Shown here: positions 34,327-45,305 of the stretch, piece after piece
Numbering within the stretch: the stretch's first letter is position 1
Layout of the letters: each line of letters starts with the position of its first letter
Source of the DNA: Nocardia cyriacigeorgica
GTDB taxonomy: Bacteria; Actinomycetota; Actinomycetes; Mycobacteriales; Mycobacteriaceae
Length of the DNA: 64,000 bases
Direction of reading: 5' to 3'
NCBI RefSeq assembly: GCF_010858045.1
Contig: NZ_JAAGVC010000003.1
Location: 1-64,000 of the forward strand
Program-made: the position numbers and the translations under genes
The notes under the pieces: model-generated
Seen by the model: the letters and a program-made list of their open reading frames with translations, nothing else
What the model was told of the DNA's origin: nothing
Databases searched by the model: none

Positions 34327-35404
34327 GGACGGGTTTGACGACCCGGCCCGCGCGTTGATCCGCGAGCGCGGAACCGATCTCGGTGTGCGGGTAGCAGGCG
34401 ATGAGCCGCTCCACCGGCAGCAGACCGCGCCCGTGCAGCCGCAGTAGATGCGGAATGAATTCGCCAGGTACCGCATCGCCCTCCAGGCACCCGCGAATAG
34501 TCTTGCCGTGCAGCACGATCTCGCTGATATCGATCGGCGGCGTACCGGCGCCCAGCCCGACGGCGACCACCGTCGCACCCGTGGTGAGCGCGGCGACGGC
34601 ATCACCGAGGACGCTCGCGACGCCGGTGGTGTCGAGGGCATGGGTCGCGCCGCCGCCGGTCAGCTCGCGGATCGCCGGGGTGGTGGGCGATTCCGCCGGG
34701 TCGATGGCGGCGTCGGCGCCGAGTTCACGGGCGAGGTCGCGGCGCGCGGCGGATGTTTCCACGACGGCGACACGAACTCCGGGGATCGTCCGGGCGGCCA
34801 GTAACGCGGCCATCCCGACCGCGCCCGCACCGTAGATGGTCAACCAGGAGCCGGGCTCCGGGCGGAGGACGTTGAGCACGGCGCCCATGCCGGTTTGGAA
34901 TCCACACCCGAACGGTGCCGCCACGGCGAGGTCGATCGCGGAGTCGATGACGACGGTGTTGTCCTCGGCGGCGAGTGCGTACCCGGCGAAGCTCGACTGC
35001 CCGAAGAAACCGTCCAGCACCGAGGCGCCGTCGACGGTCACTCGTGGCTGCTCGTGCGCGCGCCGGCCGAACTGGTTCAACGCGTTCGCACGCCTGCAGT
35101 AGGCCGGACGTCCGGCCCGGCAGTTCGCGCACGCGCCGCAATGCCGGAACGTCAGCACCACGTGATCGCCCGGTCGCACCGAACGCACGTCCGCGCCGAC
35201 CGCCTCGACCACGCCCGCTCCTTCGTGCCCGAGCAGCACCGGCCGGTCGGCGGCGCCCGCGCGCCGGCTCACCAGGTCGGTGTGGCACACGCCGGCGGCG
35301 TGGATCCGCACCAGCACCTCACCGGCGCGTGCTCGGTCGACCTCGACCGTCTCGATCGTGAAGGGCGCGGACGGGTCACGCGAGAGCACCGCGGTCGTGC
35401 GCAT
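34316..35404 (-). CDS. Zinc-dependent alcohol dehydrogenase (aryl-alcohol type)
   Basis: The 362-residue product is a medium-chain dehydrogenase. Catalytic zinc ligands lie in AGVCHTD and GHEGAG; the structural zinc cysteines are in FRHCGACANCRAGRPAYC; cofactor-binding YGAGAVGMAAL follows. The pattern, with GCGFQTGMGAVLN, is that of aryl/benzyl alcohol dehydrogenases. Its ATG shares bases with the upstream gene's stop (TGATG), so it is coupled to the GXWXG protein, and the pair is divergent from a TetR regulator. Confidence 0.9.
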   Translation of the reverse strand: MRTTAVLSRDPSAPFTIETVEVDRARAGEVLVRIHAAGVCHTDLVSRRAGAADRPVLLGHEGAGVVEAVGADVRSVRPGDHVVLTFRHCGACANCRAGRPAYCRRANALNQFGRRAHEQPRVTVDGASVLDGFFGQSSFAGYALAAEDNTVVIDSAIDLAVAAPFGCGFQTGMGAVLNVLRPEPGSWLTIYGAGAVGMAALLAARTIPGVRVAVVETSAARRDLARELGADAAIDPAESPTTPAIRELTGGGATHALDTTGVASVLGDAVAALTTGATVVAVGLGAGTPPIDISEIVLHGKTIRGCLEGDAVPGEFIPHLLRLHGRGLLPVERLIACYPHTEIGSALADQRAGRVVKPVLTW

Positions 35405-35865
35405 CAGGACACCCGCTCCAACAGGAAATAGAAGTGCTCACCGCGCGAGAGCACCAGTTCGGGGCGCCCGTTCATGATGCCCATCAGGGTGGTCTCGTCG
35501 AGCCACTTGAAATGATCGAAGACCGCGCGCCCGTCGTAGACCATCGTCGCGGTGACCTCGCCGCGGAATTCGATATTCCACAGCGTCGCTTCGCCCTGCC
35601 CGAGTTCCACATTCGAGAACAGAGTGCCGTCCTCGGCCCGGCAGATCAGTGGTTTCGCGTCGTCGAGCGCCAGGAACGTCTTGCCGTACCAGCGGCTGGC
35701 CGGCAGTGCCCGGCACAGCGGGTGGCCGGTCTGGAACGCGTCACCGCGCCATTCGCCGAGGATGTCCTCGGCGCGGGCGGGCCGCAGCCGGCCCCACAGG
35801 TCGTCCAGTTCGGCGGCTGAAACGCCCTCGGTCCGATCCCTGAGTTCCTGCCATCGCGCGGTCAT
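35404..35865 (-). CDS. GXWXG/DUF4334 domain protein
   Basis: The 153-residue product carries the GXWXG motif (Gly37-Glu-Trp-Arg-Gly41) and the following DUF4334 domain (FDHFKWLDETTLMGIMNG). Function is unknown, but the family commonly travels with dehydrogenases and regulators of small organic substrates, as here. GAGGA lies before the ATG. First gene of a two-gene operon controlled by the divergent TetR operators. Confidence 0.85.
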   Translation of the reverse strand: MTARWQELRDRTEGVSAAELDDLWGRLRPARAEDILGEWRGDAFQTGHPLCRALPASRWYGKTFLALDDAKPLICRAEDGTLFSNVELGQGEATLWNIEFRGEVTATMVYDGRAVFDHFKWLDETTLMGIMNGRPELVLSRGEHFYFLLERVS

Positions 35866-35889
35866 CGTGTCCTCGTCTCGCCGGTTCCA

Positions 35890-35937
35890 GAACCGTTTGG
35901 TTCGCCAACGACCATAGTTCCGAACCAAATGGTTCGG
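35890..35937. promoter_or_regulatory. Two TetR-type operators between the divergent genes
   Basis: The arms CCGAACCA and TGGTTCGG (35920-35937, 2-nt centre) are a perfect dyad; a second, weaker copy GAACC-N4-GGTTC lies at 35890-35903. The centres are about 32 bp apart, and they sit between the start codons of the GXWXG gene and the tetR gene, so one regulator can control both sides. Confidence 0.75.
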
Positions 35938-35942
35938 CAAGC

Positions 35943-35948
35943 TACGAT
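35943..35948 (+). promoter_or_regulatory. -10 element (TACGAT) of tetR
   Basis: TACGAT ends 6 nt before the ATG at 35955 and follows the perfect operator dyad by 5 nt. Confidence 0.55.
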
Positions 35949-35954
35949 GCCGGC

Positions 35955-36524
35955 ATGCGTGCGGCAGGTGAGGCGACCCGGGAGCGGATTCTCGCGGCGG
36001 CCAAGGCCGAGTTCGCGGAGTACGGCATCGCCGGAGCCAGGATCAACCGCATCGCCGCCGCGGCCCGGGCCAGCAAAGACCGGCTCTACGCCTACTTCCC
36101 CGGGAAACGCGAGCTCTACCTGGCCGTCACCGAACGCTGGACCGCCGAAACCACGGCCGAAACCGCTCTGCGCGCCGACGATCTGCCCGGCTATGTGGGC
36201 CGGCTGTTCGACCATTTCGTCGCGAACCCGGACAACGCGCGCTTACAAGCCTGGTCCGAACTCGAACCCGCCGACGACGAGGACGTCGCCCAGGTCGTGC
36301 GCCGCACCATCGACCCGAAACTCGCCGAACTGCGCCGCGGACAGCAGGAAGGGCTGATCACCGCCGACATCCCGGCCCCGGCGCTGCTGCGGATGCTCAC
36401 CGATCTGGCCCGCACCAGCGCCATGCACGCCGCGGTCGCGGGGCGGCGCGCGGGCGGGACGCAGCGGGCGGCGGCGCATCGGGCCGCGACCGTGCTGGCG
36501 GCCCGGCGACTCGTCGCGCCGTAG
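35955..36524 (+). CDS. TetR-family repressor
   Basis: The 189-residue product has the TetR helix-turn-helix (TRERILAAAKAEFAEYG, then INRIAAAARASKDRLYAYFPGKRELY, shown in part) and a ligand-binding C-terminal domain (DLPGYVGRLFDHFVANP). It is divergent from the GXWXG-dehydrogenase operon and has dyad operators before it; it most likely represses both transcripts until an alcohol or aldehyde ligand binds. The ligand is inferred from context only. Confidence 0.9.
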   Translation: MRAAGEATRERILAAAKAEFAEYGIAGARINRIAAAARASKDRLYAYFPGKRELYLAVTERWTAETTAETALRADDLPGYVGRLFDHFVANPDNARLQAWSELEPADDEDVAQVVRRTIDPKLAELRRGQQEGLITADIPAPALLRMLTDLARTSAMHAAVAGRRAGGTQRAAAHRAATVLAARRLVAP

Positions 36525-36604
36525 TGGGCCCGCGTTCCGGGCCGCCGTTTCCGCCGGTGCGCGCGAGGCGCATGATCGAACCACACCGACCCATAGGAGG
36601 AACC

Positions 36605-37627
36605 GTGTCCGTCGAGACCACTCGTATCGTGCTGGCGTCCCGTCCGGTCGGTGCGCCGCAGCCGGAGAACTTCCGCACCGAGACCGCCGAATTGCCCGAG
36701 CCCGGTGACGGGCAGGCACTGCTGCAAACGCTGTACCTGTCGCTGGATCCGTACATGCGCGGGCGGATGAGCGATGCACCCTCCTACGCACCGCCGGTGG
36801 CGATCGGCGCGACCATGGTCGGCGCCACCGTGTCGCGGGTGCTGGAATCGCGTGACAGTGCGGTGCGGCCCGGCGATATCGTGCTCGGCTACGGCGGCTG
36901 GCAGACCCATTCGCTGGAATCGGCGGCCTACCTGCGTCCGCTCGATCCGGCGAAGGCGCCGGTGACCACCGCGCTCGGCGTGCTCGGGATGCCGGGATTC
37001 ACCGCCTACGCGGGGCTGCGCAATATCGGGAAACCGCAGCCGGGGGAGACGCTGGTCGTGGCCGCCGCCACCGGTCCGGTGGGGTCGGCGGTCGGGCAGA
37101 TCGCGAAACTGGAGGGTGCCCGCACCGTCGGCATCGCCGGCGGCCCGGAGAAGGTGCGGCTGCTGACCGAGAAGTTCGGCTTCGACGCCGCTATCGACCA
37201 TCGCGCCGACGACTTCGCCGACCAGCTGGCCGCCGCCACCCCGGACGGCATCGACGTCTATTTCGAGAACGTCGGCGGCGCGGTCCTGGACGCGGTACTG
37301 CCGCGGCTCAACAGCTTCGCCCGGATCCCGGTCTGCGGGCTCGCCGCCGCCTACAACGCGACCGAACTCCCGCCGGGCCCCGACCGCCTCGGCCTGCTCA
37401 TGGGCCTGATCCTGCGCAAGAGCCTCACTGTGCGCGGCTTCATCCAGACCGAATTCGCGCCGACCCAGATGGAGGATTTCCTGCACCAGGCCACCGCCTG
37501 GGTCGCCGACGGCCGCCTGGCCTACCTCGAGGACATCGTGGACGGCCTGGACCAGGCGGTGACCGCGTTCCAGGGCCTGCTGGTCGGCAACAATGTGGGC
37601 AAGCTGCTGGTGCGCGTCGCCGAGTAG
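36605..37627 (+). CDS. NADP-dependent MDR oxidoreductase (leukotriene B4 dehydrogenase-like)
   Basis: The 340-residue product belongs to the zinc-free medium-chain reductases (prostaglandin/leukotriene reductase, CurA, YncB). Features: LYLSLDPYMRGRM, GYGGWQTHS, LGMPGFTAYAGL, cofactor loop AATGPVGSAVGQIAK, IDVYFENVGG, and the C-terminal RGFIQTEF. It likely reduces alpha,beta-unsaturated ketones or aldehydes. The GTG start follows a perfect AGGAGG. It may belong functionally with the tetR-controlled alcohol dehydrogenase. Confidence 0.92.
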   Translation: MSVETTRIVLASRPVGAPQPENFRTETAELPEPGDGQALLQTLYLSLDPYMRGRMSDAPSYAPPVAIGATMVGATVSRVLESRDSAVRPGDIVLGYGGWQTHSLESAAYLRPLDPAKAPVTTALGVLGMPGFTAYAGLRNIGKPQPGETLVVAAATGPVGSAVGQIAKLEGARTVGIAGGPEKVRLLTEKFGFDAAIDHRADDFADQLAAATPDGIDVYFENVGGAVLDAVLPRLNSFARIPVCGLAAAYNATELPPGPDRLGLLMGLILRKSLTVRGFIQTEFAPTQMEDFLHQATAWVADGRLAYLEDIVDGLDQAVTAFQGLLVGNNVGKLLVRVAE

Positions 37628-37809
37628 CGGAGCGGCGATACGCGAACCCCCTCCGCCGAGTGATATCCGGGGAAGCGAATGCCGCGCCGATGCCACCGTC
37701 CCGGTCGACCCGGATGAGTCGGCCGAGCCGGCGGCGCGACGCGGGCACGAGGACAGCAGGCGTCGGCGGCCCGTCCGCGGGCGATGCGGGCGCCCGGCGG
37801 CTCGCGCGG

Positions 37810-37815
37810 TAGCAT
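37810..37815 (+). promoter_or_regulatory. -10 element (TAGCAT) of the riboswitch-cobN transcript
   Basis: TAGCAT lies just ahead of the cobalamin aptamer; transcription would begin near 37822. Confidence 0.45.
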
Positions 37816-37935
37816 CCGGGGGCTCGGCGGGCGATGAGGAAACCGGTGAAATTCCGGTGCGGTCGCGCCACTGTGAACAGCCAGACCCTCTCCGGCGAGC
37901 GCTAACCCGCTGGGCGCGTCACCCGAGGAAGGTCT
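37816..37935 (+). ncRNA. Cobalamin (adenosylcobalamin) riboswitch upstream of cobN
   Basis: The stretch carries the B12 aptamer core: GAGGAA, then the small stem CCGG-TGAAATT-CCGG (37843-37857), and the B12 box GCCACTGTGA (37867-37876), followed by a possible closing arm. The putative ribosome site GGAAGG (37927-37932) lies at its 3' end, 8 nt before the cobN GTG, so binding of cobalamin would be expected to hide it and stop translation. The limits are approximate. Confidence 0.88.
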
Positions 37936-37940
37936 CACCC

Positions 37941-41642
<3,702 letters not shown>

Positions 41643-41834
41643 ATCCGGGGCTCGTCACCACGCGGTGCTCGCATCGGCACTCGCATGGCGTGCCGGTGCC
41701 ACGTGAGGGGTCGGTGCGGAGTGTGCGCCCCGATGTGCCGTACGCGCAGCCGGCCGCGACGAGTGGAGCACTACGTCTACGGGCGTACCCACGAATCTGC
41801 CTGCGGGTGGATGCTCGCACCCGCCGACCCGCCC

Positions 41835-41840
41835 TACCGT
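41835..41840 (+). promoter_or_regulatory. -10 element (TACCGT) of the first Rv2061-type gene
   Basis: TACCGT ends 7 nt before the ATG at 41848: leaderless type. Confidence 0.5.
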
Positions 41841-41847
41841 GGGGTCC

Positions 41848-42231
41848 ATGACCTGGAACGAACTCGCACACAGCAAATACGCGCTGCTCACCACCTACAA
41901 GAAGGATGGAACGCCGGTGGGCACGCCGGTATGGCTGGCACCCGACGGTGAGCGCATCCTGGTGTGGACGAACACCGGATCGTGGAAAGTCAAACGGCTG
42001 CGGCGCGATCCGCGGGTGACATTGCAGCCATGCGACAACCGCGGCCGTACCGATGGCGGCGACATCCGCGCCGGCACGGCAACGATCCTCGATGCCGGCG
42101 AAACCCAGCGCGTCCGCGAGGTGCTGGCCGCCAAATACGGCATCCTCGGCGCGCTGGCCGTGCGTGGGCACAAGCTGCTGCGCGGTGCCGACGCCTCGGT
42201 GGGCATCGCGATCAGCGAGCGCGCGGGCTGA
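41848..42231 (+). CDS. PPOX-class F420-dependent enzyme, Rv2061 family (copy 1)
   Basis: The 127-residue split-barrel protein has the pattern of the Rv2061 family: YALLTTYKKDGTPVGTPVW, then VWTNTGSWKVKRLRRDPRVTLQPCD. It most likely uses coenzyme F420 or a flavin in an unknown reduction. In M. tuberculosis Rv2061c is next to cobN, as here. A close paralogue lies 2.7 kb downstream. Confidence 0.85.
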   Translation: MTWNELAHSKYALLTTYKKDGTPVGTPVWLAPDGERILVWTNTGSWKVKRLRRDPRVTLQPCDNRGRTDGGDIRAGTATILDAGETQRVREVLAAKYGILGALAVRGHKLLRGADASVGIAISERAG

Positions 42232-42233
42232 AC

Positions 42234-42497
42234 TCAGGCCGAGGCGGCGAGGCTGCCGGACAACCAGATCGCGGCCAGCTCGTCCAGCGGCAACCCCAGC
42301 ACCTGGCTCAACGCCACCACGGTGCCGAACGCGGGGGAGGGCAGGCGGCCGGTTTCGATCTTGCGCAGGGTTTCCGGGGAGATGCCCGCCGCGCGCGCGA
42401 CCTCGCCGAGCTCGCGGGCGCCACGGGCCTCTCGCAGCCGGGCGCCGAGCCGGCGACCGGCTTCCACCTGGGCGGGGGTCAAGGGCAGACGAACCAT
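42234..42497 (-). CDS. XRE-family helix-turn-helix regulator
   Basis: The 87-residue product is almost only a helix-turn-helix domain: ARLREARGARELGEVARAAG, then ISPETLRKIETGRLPSP, followed by a short helical tail (VVALSQVLGLPLDELAAIWL). It is divergent from a methionine aminopeptidase gene. A full promoter with a perfect palindrome between -35 and -10 precedes it, so it probably represses itself and the aminopeptidase. Confidence 0.88.
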   Translation of the reverse strand: MVRLPLTPAQVEAGRRLGARLREARGARELGEVARAAGISPETLRKIETGRLPSPAFGTVVALSQVLGLPLDELAAIWLSGSLAASA

Positions 42498-42503
42498 GCG
42501 ACC

Positions 42504-42532
42504 ACCCTACGGCTGGTATTTAAATACCGCAA
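42504..42532 (-). promoter_or_regulatory. Promoter of the XRE regulator gene
   Basis: On the minus strand TTGCGG (42532-42527) and TAGGGT (42509-42504) are 17 nt apart and the -10 ends 6 nt before the ATG at 42497: a complete promoter for a leaderless message. Confidence 0.65.
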
Positions 42533-42549
42533 TCTGGTATTAAAATACC
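42515..42549. promoter_or_regulatory. Two palindromic operators between xre and map
   Basis: GGTATTTAAATACC (42515-42528) is a perfect 14-bp palindrome; GGTATTAAAATACC (42536-42549) differs at one position. Their centres are 21 bp apart, two turns of the helix, so two dimers would bind one face. The first fills the space between -35 and -10 of xre; the second overlaps TAAAAT, the probable -10 of map. Confidence 0.8.
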
Positions 42550-42573
42550 GATGATGTCGATGTGGAGGTTGTG

Positions 42574-43341
42574 ATGGTCGAGTTGAAGTCGCCCGAGGAG
42601 ATCGAACGCATGGCGGTGACGGGACGATTCGTCGCCGAGACCCTGGCCGAGCTGCGCGCCCGCGCGGCCGTCGGGGTGAATCTGCTGGAACTCGAGGCGG
42701 TGGTGCGCGAACGCATCCGGCAGCGTGGTGCGCAGTCGTGCTACTGGGACTACGCACCCTCGTTCGGCCGCGGGCCGTTCCGCAATACCGTCTGCCTGTC
42801 GGTGAACGACGCCGTGCTGCACGGACTTCCGTTCGATTACGCCCTGCGTGACGGCGATGTGCTGACCATGGATCTGGCCGTCTCCATCGACGGATGGGTC
42901 GCCGATGCGGCGACCACCGTGGTCGTCGGCACCGCCGCCGAGGAGGATCTGCGGCTGGTGCGGGCGACCGAGGAGGCACTGGAAGCGGCGATCGAGGTGG
43001 CGCAGCCGGGGAATCGGATCGGCGACATCTCCGCCGCCATCTCGGCCGTCGCCGCCGCCTACGGTTACCCGGTCAACACCGAATTCGGCGGGCACGGCCT
43101 CGGGCGCACCATGCACGAGGATCCGCACGTATCCAATGTCGGTCGCCCGGGCCGCGGATTTCCGGTGCGGCCCGGGCTGACCATCGCCATCGAGCCGTGG
43201 TTCGCGCGCACCACCGACCGCATCGTCACCGACCCGGACGGCTGGACGATCCGCTCGGCGGACGGTTCACGGACCGCCCATTCCGAGCACACCATCGCCG
43301 TCACCGAGGACGGGCCGCGCATCCTGACGTCTGCGGCCTGA
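42574..43341 (+). CDS. map: Type I methionine aminopeptidase, regulated extra copy
   Basis: MetAP removes the first methionine of proteins. The 255-residue product has all metal ligands: Asp in LTMDLAVSIDGW, Asp in VADAATTVVV, His in GGHGLGRTMHEDPHV, Glu in IAIEPWF, and Glu in SEHTIAV. GGAGG lies 5 nt before the ATG (GTG at 42571 is also possible). It lacks an N-terminal zinc finger. Its pairing with an XRE repressor and two operators suggests a conditionally expressed copy; the housekeeping map gene is expected elsewhere. Confidence 0.92.
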   Translation: MVELKSPEEIERMAVTGRFVAETLAELRARAAVGVNLLELEAVVRERIRQRGAQSCYWDYAPSFGRGPFRNTVCLSVNDAVLHGLPFDYALRDGDVLTMDLAVSIDGWVADAATTVVVGTAAEEDLRLVRATEEALEAAIEVAQPGNRIGDISAAISAVAAAYGYPVNTEFGGHGLGRTMHEDPHVSNVGRPGRGFPVRPGLTIAIEPWFARTTDRIVTDPDGWTIRSADGSRTAHSEHTIAVTEDGPRILTSAA

Positions 43342-43349
43342 TCGGCGGC

Positions 43350-44066
43350 TCATTCGCGTTCGTCGAGCCACTCCCGCAGGGCCTGGCTCGCGTTCACGTC
43401 GGCCGCGATGGTCGCGCGTTCGTCGTCGGTCAGTGGGACCGCGCGCAGCGCCGCCCGATACGTGGCCGCGCGTTCGTCATCGCCCATGGCCACGGCGATC
43501 TCGCTCAGCGCGGCCCAGGCTCGGGCCAGGTCGACGGCGGGTGCGGTCGTGCGGTGGCGGCGGATGCCTACTTCCAGTACTCGCGCGGCGGCCTCGTCGT
43601 CATTGCGGAATTCGCGCAGGATTCGCGCATTGTCGAGCACGCGCGCCAATCCGGTCAGTGACGGGGAACCGCCGTACTGGAGTTCCATCGGTTCGTCGCG
43701 CTGGATATAGGTGATCCAATTGCCGTCCGGATCGACAACGCTGAACCTGGATTGCCCGGAGCGAAATCGGGTGATCCGCGGTTCGCCGGTGGCCGGAACC
43801 TTGCCGTACTGCGCGCGCAGGGCGGTGCTGAATGCGCGATGCCGCTCGGCCACGTCGTCGACCATGATCAGGCAGCCGTGCCACCCCTGTGCAGGCCCCT
43901 TGCCGTCCGGGGCATTGAAATGCACGGCGCATCCGTCGGCTTCGACCGCCCCGTACACGTAGGGGCGCGCCTGTTGATAGGTGACCGTGTAACCGAGGGC
44001 TCGATAGAAGTCGAGCGTGCGCGCCAGGTCGGCGGTGGGGAGCACGGGGACGGCGGTGTCGGGCAT
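43350..44066 (-). CDS. VOC (glyoxalase/bleomycin-resistance) domain protein with helical C-terminus
   Basis: Residues 1-120 of the 238-residue product form a vicinal-oxygen-chelate domain of the bleomycin-binding type (AVPVLPTADLARTLDFYRALGY, shown in part, then FSVVDPDGNWITYIQRD). The C-terminal about 110 residues are helical with TPR-like character (LARAWAALSEIAVAMGDDERAA). Many such proteins bind antibiotics or metal-held small molecules. GGAGG precedes the ATG. The promoter region carries two copies of the motif also found before the nearby padR gene. Confidence 0.87.
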   Translation of the reverse strand: MPDTAVPVLPTADLARTLDFYRALGYTVTYQQARPYVYGAVEADGCAVHFNAPDGKGPAQGWHGCLIMVDDVAERHRAFSTALRAQYGKVPATGEPRITRFRSGQSRFSVVDPDGNWITYIQRDEPMELQYGGSPSLTGLARVLDNARILREFRNDDEAAARVLEVGIRRHRTTAPAVDLARAWAALSEIAVAMGDDERAATYRAALRAVPLTDDERATIAADVNASQALREWLDERE

Positions 44067-44080
44067 TCGTAGCCTCCGTA

Positions 44081-44095
44081 ATCAAGTTTGACTAC
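44081..44095. promoter_or_regulatory. PadR-type site 1 (ATCAAGTTTGACTAC) upstream of the VOC gene
   Basis: First of three copies of ATCAAGTTTGAC with TAC/ACC flanks; the core TCAAGTTTGA is nearly palindromic. It lies 15 nt before the VOC gene's start codon. Confidence 0.7.
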
Positions 44096-44123
44096 GCAAC
44101 CCTAGGGCGGGGCGCTTCCGGAA

Positions 44124-44139
44124 GTCAAACTTGATTACC
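44124..44139. promoter_or_regulatory. PadR-type site 2 (reverse orientation)
   Basis: GTCAAACTTGATTACC is the reverse complement of site 1 extended by one base; it lies 43 nt from site 1, four turns of the helix. Confidence 0.7.
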
Positions 44140-44249
44140 GGACGTGCGCGAGGGTCGAGTGGTATGCGGTCGGCACCGAACCTCCTCGCGCGGAAAGTGA
44201 TCGGTCGAGATCGGCCGGTCATCTCCGGAGTCTGCTGTCGGAGCTGGAG

Positions 44250-44267
44250 ATCAAGTTTGACTACCAT
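44250..44267 (+). promoter_or_regulatory. PadR-type site 3 overlapping the padR -10
   Basis: ATCAAGTTTGACTACC (44250-44265) runs into TACCAT (44262-44267), the probable -10 of the padR gene, whose ATG is at 44316. Confidence 0.7.
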
Positions 44268-44315
44268 GCGGTGGGCGGCTCGGGGTCCGGGCCGCGCCCC
44301 GCTGGAAGGAGTCCG

Positions 44316-44870
44316 ATGTCGACGGTGCGGCTGCTGGTACTCGGAGTGATGCGCAGGCAGCAACCGACCCACGGCTATGCGGTGCGGCAGGAGTTGCTGT
44401 CGTGGCGAGCCGACACCTGGACCAACGTCAAGCCCGGGTCGATCTATCACGCGTTGAAACAGCTGACCCAGGAAGGCAAGTTGCGTGCCCTCGGCACCGA
44501 GGGCAGCAATCAGGGGCCGGGGCGGACGATATTCGAACTCACCGCCGCAGGCGAAGCGGAGTTCCGTGCCCTGATGGACGCGGCCCTGGTCAGCGTGGAC
44601 ATGGAAGAACTCGGCGCGGCCATCGCGTTCATGGACGCGTTGCCGCGCGCGCACGTCATCGCCAAGCTCCGCGAGCAACGCACGCGAAGCCGGGAGATGC
44701 GCGACGATCTGCTGGCGATGGTCCCCGATTTCCCCGGCCGGTATTCCGCCCCGCACGCGACCGACCTGCTGGAACTGTGGAGCGGGGTGTTCGAGAGCCT
44801 GTCCGGCTGGACCTCCGGGGTGCTGGCCCGGTTGGAGGCCGGGGAGTACCGCATGGCCGACGACGGGTGA
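44316..44870 (+). CDS. PadR-family regulator of the VOC gene
   Basis: The 184-residue product has the PadR winged helix (LLVLGVMRRQQPTHGYAVRQELL, shown in part, then VKPGSIYHALKQLTQEGKL) and a helical C-terminus with AIAFMDALPR. GGAAGGA precedes the ATG. The same 12-16 bp motif occurs three times in the 250 nt between it and the divergent VOC gene, so it very likely controls both, in the manner of multidrug-responsive PadR proteins. Confidence 0.92.
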   Translation: MSTVRLLVLGVMRRQQPTHGYAVRQELLSWRADTWTNVKPGSIYHALKQLTQEGKLRALGTEGSNQGPGRTIFELTAAGEAEFRALMDAALVSVDMEELGAAIAFMDALPRAHVIAKLREQRTRSREMRDDLLAMVPDFPGRYSAPHATDLLELWSGVFESLSGWTSGVLARLEAGEYRMADDG

Positions 44871-44887
44871 GCTGCGCGCCGATCGCC

Positions 44888-44893
44888 TACCGT
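44888..44893 (+). promoter_or_regulatory. -10 element (TACCGT) of the second Rv2061-type gene
   Basis: TACCGT ends 6 nt before the ATG at 44900; same hexamer and same placing as for copy 1. Confidence 0.5.
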
Positions 44894-44899
44894 TGCCGT

Positions 44900-45283
44900 A
44901 TGAGCGATGCGCGCACAGCTGTCGAAAAAGCCGACTACGTCCTGTTGACCACCTTCCGCAAGGACGGCACCCCGGTGCCCACACCGCTGTGGGCCGCCGC
45001 GGACAACGGAAAGATCTTCGTTTGGACTGTCACCGACAGCTGGAAGGTCAAGCGCGTGCGCCGCAACCCGTCGGTCACCCTGCAACCGTGCAACGCCAAA
45101 GGCACCCCGCACGGCACCCCGATCGACGGCACCGCCCGCATCCTCGACCCCGCCGAAACCGAGTACGTCCGCCGCCTGATCCGCAAGAAATACTTCATCC
45201 TCGGCCCCCTCGTCCTGCTCGGCAGCAACCTCCGCCGCGGCAAATCCGGCACCATCGGCCTCGAAATCACCCCGACGAGCTGA
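44900..45283 (+). CDS. PPOX-class F420-dependent enzyme, Rv2061 family (copy 2)
   Basis: The 127-residue product equals copy 1 in length and aligns along its whole length (YVLLTTFRKDGTPVPTPLW, then VWTVTDSWKVKRVRRNPSVTLQPCN). Copy 1 has the cobN-adjacent position of Rv2061c, so this one is the probable duplicate; the xre-map and VOC-padR pairs lie between the copies. Substrate unknown. Confidence 0.85.
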   Translation: MSDARTAVEKADYVLLTTFRKDGTPVPTPLWAAADNGKIFVWTVTDSWKVKRVRRNPSVTLQPCNAKGTPHGTPIDGTARILDPAETEYVRRLIRKKYFILGPLVLLGSNLRRGKSGTIGLEITPTS

Positions 45284-45305
45284 TCCCTGGGCCCCTCCGG
45301 GGGCG

